This document shows, piece by piece, positions 21,786 through 29,971 of a stretch of DNA of 29,971 nt. The stretch comes from Echinostoma caproni. Its lineage: Eukaryota; Platyhelminthes; Trematoda; Plagiorchiida; Echinostomatidae. A program made the translations under genes and the position numbers. The stretch covers positions 24,950 through 54,920 of the forward strand of contig UZAN01040032.1 in NCBI GenBank assembly GCA_900618425.1, in the 5' to 3' direction. Below the pieces are notes generated by a model, which saw nothing but the letters and a program-made list of their open reading frames with translations, did no database searches and had not been told where the DNA came from. Position 1 is the first letter of the stretch, and each line of letters opens with the position of its first letter.

Positions 21786-24149
21786 TCGCATATGGAACCT
21801 GGTGTATTTGAGGTGACAAAGGAGACAAGTGAGCATTCCCATTCAACTTATGAAAACATGAAAACGATTTGTGCAAATAAACGAAACACCAATTCAACCT
21901 ATGCTGCACAGTTAGGACGTAGTATGCTTGTGCTTGTTTTTTTTCGAGAACACATGGAAATAACAAACATCCTGATTTTCGGTAACTTCCTCTCCGGGCA
22001 ATACAGTCATATAAATAGGCAAGAACCATATCACATGTGCATAACGGTTAATTTATCTGAGGATTTGATTGGTAGATACAGGTCGGTTTATTGTGTGCAG
22101 TTTATCCGATCCTTTCGATTGACCCCATGACCCCGAACAGGTAATTGTGGCAGTGGTCAACCCGTGACTCGGTGTAAATCCCCATGTGCTTCATCCCGAT
22201 TGTTCCCTTCCACCCAGCAATCATTTCATGTGTACAACATACACAAACAAACTTGCATCTAACACGTTAAATCCTCATCTACATGAAACGTGATGCAAAC
22301 GTGATATACCTATCACCTATTCACATAACTGTAGTAACCCGAAAAAGCAACTTATTCACGCAACCGTGTTTTCTCTCAAATGACAGTATATATTAATCAC
22401 GTGTGCAGTGCGAATTCCAGTTGATCCGATCTATCTTCACCAGCGCAATCCAAAATGTATGCTGATCAGAAATGTTCAACATTTGATTCTATTGCATAAG
22501 CGCGATCAATGATCATGCAAACTGGGTTTTAAGATCTAGTAAAATATTTGGACAGTACGAGAGACTGGGAGACGGGAAAAGTATACTGGATCAAAAGAGT
22601 TGAGAGACGACTTGTTCAAATCTGGGAAACTATTTGTGCTGTCAAATGTAAAACGATAAAAATCGTGGTTTGGCCAACGTTCGTTTGATTTCACCTATCA
22701 AGCTTCTAGCTTCCATGAAAACGTCAACGTATTTGATAGGGATCATTTATTTTTTTACTCTCTTTGGCTTGTGTGACAACTCACTGATTGTCCGCTTCCG
22801 GAAAATCGCATCATTATATGTTCAATAGAAGGAAGTGAAATTAAAGAGAAAACTGAGTGATAGCAATGGATAAACAACACATTATTATCAAAAGCGATTT
22901 GGTCATTTTAGGCAAAGATGAGCCCAACAACTGGCTACTAAGCAATGCAACACAGCTGGTAACATTCGATAATTCGATCGGTTCTTAGAAGAAACAATCC
23001 AAACAGACTGAATTGTTTCGTGCTTGGTTCGAATGATTGCAAAAACAATCCGTGTATTTATTCCATTTTACGGTATACATGAGCGGTTGAACTTTTATTT
23101 AACACTCAATTGCGGAACATGGTGTAATATATGTTTGTGAGAAAAGCAGTTGCTTATCCAATTTTCGCAACGCAATGATTCCGTTTGATACAACAACAAG
23201 TCAACACCCTACTCTGCCATGTGTGCTTTGAGCGATCCACATGGCAAAAGACTAAAAATGTGGAGCTATACTGGTCAACTGTTTTTGAGTAATTCATTCA
23301 AATTATGAAAAACAAACAGAATAGATTTTTCGTTAAGGGCACCAGCAATTGGAGGATAATTTGTGACTTCTTCCTGAAAAATATTCTCTAGCGAACTCGC
23401 CCCATACTATAGACATTACCCAGTTCCCATCAGATTTTATCATTGAGTTTCTTTTGCAAGTGGTTAACTATAACTAAATATAAATTTACGCTGCGAGCAA
23501 TAGAATAATGCCCGGATGGGAGGAAGTTGCGCCCAAGTAAAACATTGTTTACCAATCTGTATATGGGGAAAGAGTGAGCGAAACGGGTAATTCTAAACAA
23601 GACACTGTGCGCTATCCAACTAGTGACAAGGCCTCCTCATCCGCATTTGGTATGATAAACAATTTTGCAACAGGGTTGTTGCCAAATACAAGGTAGTTTA
23701 TCTCGGTGTCGATTATCTGACATATCTATTCTATTTGAGGCAATAGACGTAAAACAGGTGTGACTTTAGGCGTGGAACACGTTGTGAGAACATTCAATTG
23801 AACTAGTCGTCTGGATTTCCAACTTCTGTCTTACAACAACACGCGTCTGTTTAAAGTGTAAAGAAGGAAAAGTTCTGTGGTCAACCTCTCTGGAGTCAAA
23901 TAGACAAGTGATATGATTAACAAAGCGAAAATTCACCGAAGTGATGGACACCATCAATCTAGTATTTTACACAACATGACCTCTATCTGGGTGGGAAACT
24001 CTGTCCTCTGGTCACGGATATTCGTCTCCACTATAGGCATCACCTTGTGCTAATGAGTCAATCAGTTTAGATGTTCAATGTTTGGGTTTCCTCATTCGGC
24101 CTTCCACAGACAATAGGACCTGGTGATGATCTTGGGACATAAAATGTAC
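21786..24149. other. No identified gene
   Basis: A possible decayed tRNA-type head lies near 22145-22190 but was not called. Frames on both strands at 21706-22130 overlap the SINE tail. Nothing else is recognisable. Confidence 0.45.
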
Positions 24150-24198
24150 GTATTGGTGACAAGTCCTAAACAGGACAGGAAATAGCTGCCCCGGTGCT
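24150..24198 (+). ncRNA. Hammerhead relic, copy 5
   Basis: GTATTGG (24150-24156) can still pair fully with the stem I 3' strand CCGGTGC, using three G-U pairs. Stem II GTCC/GGAC with a TAAACA loop (24163-24176) is perfect. The core reads TGACAA where CTGATGA is expected, two extra bases precede GAAA (24179-24182), and U16.1 is C. It is inactive. Confidence 0.65.
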
Positions 24199-24335
24199 CT
24201 TTGTCGGCTATCACAAACATTTCCGACACATGTAAATGCATTCAACTAGTGGGGAATTAACGATCTCCCGAGGAGTGAAACCCACATCTAAGATCACCAA
24301 CAGTGCCTGTGTGTAAAACCGAATGGGCTAGTGCA
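24150..24335. mobile_element. Hammerhead SINE, copy 5, head and ribozyme on opposite strands
   Basis: A plus-strand hammerhead relic (24150-24198) and its tail are joined to a head that reads on the minus strand. The head has the B-box-like GGTTTCACTCC at 24272-24282 and the shared GAATGGGCTA block at 24321-24330. In copy 4 the same head and ribozyme read on one strand, so part of the element has been inverted. The junction lies between about 24225 and 24255. Confidence 0.65.
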
Positions 24336-25718
24336 AGACGATAACACTTCAGAAGAAATAGTATTGCGTTATGACAGATTATTTCGTGTATGAAAAGTAA
24401 CACCGGGCTGATAAAATAAAATTCCTTTGATTTCCGGCAATGTGGCATGAATTCCGTTAGGTTTCTAAGTTTCGCAAGTGATGGGCACATCACATCCAAT
24501 GTCCCCTAAATGAAACGGATGACTGCGTTACATGATGGATTTGGTTCCATCGCTCAAATGGCATGTTTGTTTCTCCAAACGTGATGAATTTGCACTTATC
24601 CATGGGCAAACTTGGTCTTTTCCCGCTTCAAATTTTTTTCTGTAGACAAACACGCATGCCATTTGGATCCTGCCTGCTCCGGAATCATTCGGGTAATCAA
24701 GCGAATATTGAGATACAGTTTTGAAATCGGTATGTTATGCTTGCTCGGCTTTTCTCTCCGCCTCGGATTCCAAGTCGCTGCTCCATTTGGCTCCATTTGT
24801 CGCAAACCTCATGAATGTTTAGCTGGCTGGTTTTATAACTTGCATAATTCGGTTTGTTGGATTCGCTTTGAGAATGTCCCAACCGCGACGCTTCGTTCTC
24901 TACTCCGATCCGTGGTCTTTACCCTGCCAGAGTCTTCCTATATAATGTGCAGTCTTTCTCCAGATTTGAGAGCAACTTGTAATCATTAGTTTTCTACGAT
25001 ACCTGTTCCGTCCAAAACGAGATGAAACATATTTTATGCGAAAGCACAAAGGACTATGTGAGCATTTATGAAAACTATTTCGGATACAAATGAAACTAAA
25101 GAAAAATGTGTCCAAATGATCGCATAACTTCAGGGATGGATACAGCTCAGCTCACAGATAAATGAATGACAAAACCTAATTTGCTCATGAAATAACGCAG
25201 CTCCTATAACCATTTGTCGCTCATTTCAGAGCAGCTAAATACTACACGTCAACTGTGTGGCCAAGATGAATTCCTGTTGAAGACCTTCGCTCCAGCCTCC
25301 GTTCCTCCTTAATCGTGAATGAGTGAGAAGAACTGACTATTTGCGCTTCTAAATGGAGCACAAAATAGAAAATGACTTCATAACAAAGTTGGTGGGTACG
25401 AAGCCGAAAAGACTCGGAAAAGTCCCGAAGAACAAAGGCAGACCAATCGATTATTAGTGTAAACAAACTTTACATCTTGTTTATTATCAATGTTATTTTG
25501 CTGTTTGATAAAAAACTGATTCATTCTCTTTAGTTACCTCTCAACTCATCACGGTCTACGTCAACCACTACTGACGAAATGAGACTGGCCGCTACATTCT
25601 TAACCATTCCATCTGTTGAGTATGAACGAATCAAAAAAATTAGGTCTATGAAGACTCACCAAGGCTTGCTTATTATCATTTACAAAGAAAAATCACTTCA
25701 GTATAAATGCTTTGCCTC
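24336..25718. other. No identified gene
   Basis: Several frames of 70-125 codons on both strands (for example 24612-24989) have no recognisable motif and overlap one another. I see no reason to prefer any. Confidence 0.5.
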
Positions 25719-25815
25719 TGCGAAACGACAAGTGTTTCACAGGGACCGGTTATATATATATATATATCATATATATACATGTCCAGTCATTCATATACTA
25801 GTTATTATCAAATAT
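25719..25815 (+). repeat. Direct repeat, left copy
   Basis: It starts with GCGAAAC and ends with ATTATCAAATAT. The last 35 bases (25781-25815) match 26085-26119 at 33 positions by hand count. An extra stretch of about 28 bases, mostly TA, interrupts it. Confidence 0.8.
25750..25778 (+). repeat. (TA)n microsatellite, interrupted
   Basis: TA units broken once by a C, lying inside the left direct repeat and absent from the right one. Confidence 0.9.
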
Positions 25816-26026
25816 TCCACCAAGACCATCAGGTCACGTTTGTTGCGGTTAGTAGCATCTAACCCACTTACAAAACATCGAATCATAGCATTGATTCTTC
25901 ATTGGACTGGCTCTGAAAGAGCTGTCTATCCAATGGTCATCCAGCGTTGTAAACACGGTTATTGTGACGAAAATACACTTCCTGGGTACAAGTATATGAA
26001 TGAACTGACAAAAGATTACCGGATAC

Positions 26027-26069
26027 GCATGCCTGACGAGCGGCAAGAACCGCGAAACCGGTCGTGTGC
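26027..26069 (+). ncRNA. Hammerhead ribozyme, type I minimal, core intact
   Basis: A self-cleaving RNA. Stem I is GCATGC (26027-26032) with GTGTGC (26064-26069), six pairs including two G-U. The core CTGACGA is at 26033-26039, with a tolerated C at position 7. Stem II is a perfect GCGG/CCGC with a CAAGAA loop (26040-26053). G12-A13-A14 is at 26054-26056. A15.1 (26057) pairs with U16.1 (26062), enclosing the palindrome CCGG. The predicted cleavage site is after C17 (26063). Every conserved catalytic base is present. Stem III is too short to close well in a monomer but could form between two molecules, as in newt satellite and Penelope-type hammerheads. Confidence 0.9.
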
Positions 26070-26119
26070 TTCCAGGGAAATTGTGTCCAGTCATTCACAT
26101 ACTACTTATTATCAAATAT
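26051..26119 (+). repeat. Direct repeat, right copy
   Basis: It begins in stem II/GAAA of the intact hammerhead and ends ATTATCAAATAT. Homology to the left copy stops sharply after 26119. Confidence 0.8.
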
Positions 26120-28451
26120 ACATATGAGATATGTTATAATAAAAAGAACTCTGTGGGAGCTAAAAGGTCTCCACTCGGGCCCGTTCTATCTGATCTGTTT
26201 CTAGTCATACAGGTGAACGAAACTTTCGATTATTGGACCTTTTAGGTATTTCTGTCGTTTGTGATTCCCAAAACAGATATGGGAAGCCATATAGACACCA
26301 TCAAAAGAAACGTTTTCAGCAAACAACTTAGGTTGACCAATATTCGGCGTTTTGTAGCCTATTCCGCCCGAAATTATTTAAGATCGTCAGATATTTATTT
26401 TCTGTTATAATTAGTATTTAAAATCTGATCCGGTCAAATGGTTATCTCGAAGCGTTTATGGATAAATACGCAACTGGAGATCAAAACAAACAAAACCCCA
26501 AACGCCCCTCGCAAGAATGTTTTCATTACGGTTGAGTACAAGAATGGCCATGCACTTAAAGGACGTCTATCTGAAGTAATCCCTAGAAGGTTCCCAGGCG
26601 GTCAAACTTACATCAACCCTCCTCTATCTCTCGCACACAACTTTCGATTTTATTCAGTCCAACTCTCGACTTTTATGCCATTTGACCGTCGTTCTCTCAC
26701 CCCATTCACGACTCTAGTAATGAGCACGACTATCCTTGTCACGTTTCCTTGCTTCATTTGCTCGTATTTATCAGTCAACCAACTATCAGTAATATAACTG
26801 CCATATATATCTATAATCGAAAACCAATTTCTTCGTGAACCCTGTTCTTCTGAATCCGGTGGAGTGTATTGGTTTCCGGACAGCTATGTATTCCGTCATA
26901 TGTTTCAGCTGAATATTGACAAAGAAGATAAAACCAGATTTCATGGATTCATTGGTTGATCATTGACGCAATTCCGTGATAGATCCAAACTAGACTTTAT
27001 CCCTCTAAACACAGACTGATAATGTTCCATCTGAAAACAAAAGTCAGTATGATAACATTTTAGATGTACGTAGGTGGAACTATACAACTGACATACACTA
27101 CTACCATTTACTTAACGAGAAATATTATTCATTGTCTATCTGAGGTTATTTATCAACCACCGGTTAGATGCAACAATCCTCACTGCGGATGCAAAATAGA
27201 CAGAGAGTGATAGGGGATGTGCGATCCACAGAAACCTCGAAAGATTCACATCACCTCTATTCGTCTCCGGGAAACGACGTACTCTATTGTTTCCGTAAAT
27301 CGTACAACATCAATAAAAAACACTTTTTGAAGTTATACTGCTGTATAATTGGTATTCAAATTATATTTCTTACTCCGGGCGACAACCACAGTATCCAGGG
27401 CAAATGAATAATATTGTCCCCTCTGCAACTCAAATCTGAGAGTAACACATTTTTATGCCCCAATCGCTTCACGTTGCCCCAAATGTACGATGATCAGTGA
27501 ACTCTGTTGGGCCAATGAAATGCGGTGAGATTCAGATCCAGATCTGATGTCTGGCGGGGAAATCTAATTTGTTTCATCCCACTGGTTTTATTCGTTTCCG
27601 GGATCTTTAAAAGTTTAGTCATCAGGAGGTGAAACGGTCTCATGAACTACGAATCACAGTAAACAGAACCAAACACTGCGGTTGGGACAGAGATTGAGAG
27701 AGATCACATAGGAGGATTTGATGCATTCTAGTAAACAGAAATCTTGTAGAAGGAAGAAAATTTTAATTATTTGTCATTTATAATGTATTGATTAGCTCTC
27801 ACAGGGTTGACGAAAAGAGGAGAGCACACAATTTCTTGTGCTGTCTGTTTTCCCCCAAGTCAATCGTCAAATGTCACCAAATCCATTCGAAAAAGAGATT
27901 TTTACATAATTTTGTGGATCAAAATATTTTGATACCTATACTAATTGGGTCACCAAGAACATTTGCTGCCCTGCGTAAAGAACGTCAATGCCGACTGTAT
28001 CAGAAACCTGGCTTTTCCACCATCAAGAGGAAATCGCGAGTTCACTATGCAGATTGGCTGGCAGATTTGGCCAGCGATTGTACAAATGCAGGGTGATCTT
28101 CTGTTCCAGGTACAAGTAATTTGTCAAACACACTATCCCTCTTGTGTTCCTTCTCATTATACAATAACAGTATGCACAGGCGTTGCAAACAGTTGACTTT
28201 GGAATAACCTTAATGACAGGCAGTTGTAAACGGAACGTGTGTAACGTTATACACATCGGAGCGTCTTTATCGGTTATACGCACACAATATAGCACGATTC
28301 TATTAACCACAACTCTAGAGTTTCTTTGGCTTTCCGGGGGTATGGTTGACTGATAAATCGTTGTGAAACTCTTGTCTGCTGCTTTGTTGAGTATTCGTCC
28401 ACCTTTTCACATCTCACTACATGTTCTACACCAGAGCAAATTCAACCAATA
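26120..28451. other. No identified gene
   Basis: Plus-strand frames at 26438-26797 and 27788-28096 (100-119 codons) show no recognisable domain. No tRNA, SINE or hammerhead pattern was noticed. Confidence 0.5.
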
Positions 28452-28500
28452 TACAGGTATTGACCAAACTCATGCAACATCCTGATTTTCGTCACACTTT
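28452..28500 (+). repeat. Terminal inverted repeat of second Tc1-like element
   Basis: It starts TACAGGTATTGACCAAACTC and continues with a TGCAACAT block and a T/C-rich tract. Its reverse complement matches 12931-12964 and the adjoining GGGGAAAG. This is the best-preserved end of the family in the window. Confidence 0.8.
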
Positions 28501-28763
28501 TTCCCCTTAATACATCTTTTTTCCAACCTCATTCACCGGATTGAATATGATGTTGCTTCACATCAGACGCACCATATCTGACATAATACCTACTTATATC
28601 ATCGCTTCTATTAGCCACATGTCATCAAAATGTTCAATTTCGCAATTTTGACCATGGTTGCTGGTGCATCATTTGTGAGATAACAAAGTCACTGTAGAAA
28701 ACTTAATTGTGATTTATTCACAAAAATGACTTTCAGACTTTATACAGGTATTGTACTTTGATC

Positions 28764-29755
28764 TCATCTATATTTCATTTGCCGTTCTGTATTTTTTAGC
28801 ACTAGAGGCAGTCCCTTTAGCATGGAATCCACCACGTTGAGTGCCAAAACAAAATTTGGAAGTTTCCTCTGCTACACCGCACACCCTAACCACTGGCAAC
28901 CAATGGCAAGCTAGCCAATTTATCCTTGTTTCTGATAGAGGGAAAAGGTTTCGATTAAATTAAAGTCCCAGCTGCTGCGCGGTGATTGAACGAATTTGAC
29001 ATCGAACTTGTCCCCTCTGGAAACTGCATAAATGTGAAAAAATAATATTTATTTAGGTCTAACAGCTTTCTACCGCCAACCTAAAGCAAGCTGATATACC
29101 AACCTTCATTTGTTAAACATATGACTTCCACGAATGCATTTTTAAGGTGACAGTTATCAAGAGCCTCCCTTATCAGTGAAGAAAATTTGCTATGTCCATA
29201 TTGGCATATGCAGAAGACCAACAACAATGGGTTCAATGATCACTTGCCTTGCAACTTGTTAGGAGGGCTGGATATTTACTTCTTACTAGAAAACTGGCTC
29301 AGGCGAACAGCTTTCACAAGACTGTAAATTACTCGTTGGCCAGCAGTGAGATAAACCCATAGCCAAAAAGGGTGGGTGACGCGATTTGAATTTGACAGTA
29401 AAATCAAAACGCGCTATGTTTTGTTGGGCGTTCAATAACGGCTTTATATTACGTGGTCTCAGCTGCACTTTAAATTAGGCCAGCATTTTCCAAACGAAAG
29501 CGTGGGAGGAAATTGGCCAATCATCCCGGATTATCCTCCAGATTGGTTTTATGCAACTGATCTCTACTGTGATCAAAGACAACCATCACCTTAGTTTGAA
29601 ATGGTTGGTTTCGTCCCTCGTGGTTTATGTCTTGGTGGAGAAATTTCGTTGAGTATGCAACAAAGTGAGCTGTATTTACATCAAAGCGCTTCCACTAGAC
29701 ACCAACGGAGCCATCGGATTTACGCGCCTCTCGTTTAAGTTGCCTCTCAGCCTCA
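28764..29755 (-). pseudogene. Tc1-like transposase remains, heavily decayed
   Basis: Blocks in family order, read on the minus strand: an RRVNPMAPLVSSG piece like the helix-turn-helix of the first copy (about 29680-29740); FDVNTAHFVAYSTKFL in another frame; ISPPRHKPRGTKPTIS matching the GRKPTT linker (about 29601-29648); NIKPLLNAQQ and FTVKFKSR (29380-29460); a KFVQSP then FNLIET block keeping the catalytic Glu (28950-28952); and NVVDSMLKGL followed by KNTERQMKY and a stop at 28764-28766. The first and second catalytic Asp are not recognisable. Many stops and frameshifts separate the blocks. Each block matches the copy at 11603-12646, so this is a second, older relic of the same family. Confidence 0.82.
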
Positions 29756-29971
29756 ATTGTATGCAAAAACCTTCTGAAAGTTTCATCCGGTTCGGGCATG
29801 ATGATACTACAGGACGCTTATTCAACGAGCCGCACATCTCATGGTTAACTTTCGAGCACCAACTTATGTTTCTTGGACTATTTTTTTCAGTTCTTCCAGT
29901 ATTGTAGATAATGCGGGAGTACTTTGCAAGCAAATAATTTATCAATGTATTCAAACTACAGTATTTTCATT

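Larger units (their letters stand above)
25719..26119 (+). mobile_element. Retrozyme-like tandem unit with hammerhead
   Basis: A direct repeat (25719-25815 and 26051-26119) brackets about 235 bases of unique sequence. The right copy contains the 3' half of an intact hammerhead whose 5' half lies just before it. The left copy starts at the GCGAAAC of its own hammerhead, as if the tandem were cut off inside the ribozyme. From one cleavage site to the next the unit is 332 bp, or about 304 bp without a TA expansion in the left copy. Tandem monomers bounded by hammerheads are the hallmark of retrozymes, schistosome Sm-alpha and hammerhead regions of Penelope-like elements. No A or B box and no recognised protein were found. 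The 182-codon open frame across it (25579-26127) is probably chance. Confidence 0.65.
28452..29971 (-). mobile_element. Second Tc1-like transposon, minus strand, cut by window edge
   Basis: The right end of the element is at 28452 (TA then CAGGTATTGA). Transposase remains can be followed on the minus strand up to about 29755. From the shared FKSR block to the right end is about 930 bp here and about 940 bp in the copy at 11077-12964, so the two are collinear. By the same measure its left end should lie roughly 350 bp beyond the window. Confidence 0.82.

Noticed and set aside
22140..22190. Possible tRNA-type head (TGGCAGTGGTC, then GGTGTAAATCCCC)
   Set aside because: A-to-B spacing is too short and both boxes have several mismatches.
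23570..23600. Lone CGAAAC as a possible hammerhead 3' half
   Set aside because: No CTGANGA or stem I partner within reach. The same holds for CGAAAC at 15343, 26215 and 29608 (minus).
24612..24989. 125-codon plus-strand open frame
   Set aside because: It overlaps minus-strand frames of similar quality; no domain and no splice signals worth citing.
25579..26127. Longest N-free open frame in the window (182 codons, plus strand)
   Set aside because: It runs through a TA microsatellite, a direct repeat and a hammerhead, and has no recognisable domain. Chance is the simplest explanation.
28743..28756. TACAGGTATTG, identical to the Tc1 end, 291 bp inside the element
   Set aside because: The transposase stop and the spacing to 28452 show the true end is at 28452. 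The inner copy could be part of a longer end with internal repeats, but the first Tc1 copy does not confirm it.
1..29971. CRISPR arrays, bacterial operons, rRNA genes
   Set aside because: None seen; repeats are dispersed eukaryotic elements and there are no spacer-type arrays.

Overview
The window looks like non-coding DNA from a flatworm, most likely a trematode. No bacterial operon structure is present, and open frames are short and scattered. There is a 464-base run of Ns, plus single Ns, typical of a draft eukaryotic assembly. Decayed repeats of kinds common in flukes account for nearly everything that can be recognised: RTE-like and CR1/SR1-like LINE ends, Tc1 transposons, tRNA-derived SINEs, and SINEs carrying hammerhead ribozymes like the schistosome Sm-alpha satellite. 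I found no host protein gene that I can defend. One weak candidate exon is listed at 16454-16654. Base composition was judged by eye only.

Layout: an RTE-like LINE 3' end on the minus strand (820-1405); a tRNA-headed SINE with a decayed hammerhead (2250-2400); a second LINE 3' end, minus strand (3830-4075); a tRNA-derived SINE head (5363-5449); a long stretch without identified features to 11076; a complete but dead Tc1 element with both ends (11077-12964); a tRNA-like relic (15113-15197) and a minus-strand SINE head (15385-15539); a second tRNA-hammerhead SINE (17975-18120); the assembly gap (18591-19054); a cluster of hammerhead-SINE pieces (20660-21785, 24150-24335); a tandem unit with a core-perfect hammerhead (25719-26119); and a second Tc1 element on the minus strand running off the right edge (28452-29971).

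The strongest biology is RNA-based. Six hammerhead-type motifs lie in 30 kb, all of the minimal type I arrangement. One, at 26027-26069, keeps every conserved core base and sits in the right-hand copy of a direct repeat whose period is 332 bp (about 304 bp without a TA expansion). This is the geometry expected of a retrozyme-like or circular-RNA-producing repeat. Stem III is a short palindrome whose sequence differs between copies (CAGCTG, CTCGAG, CCGG). This suggests it acts as a dimer contact and has been kept by compensatory change.

The Tc1 copy at 11077-12964 carries a 53-bp GT...AG segment between the second and third catalytic positions. Removing it restores exactly DD34E spacing. The second Tc1 copy appears to lack it.
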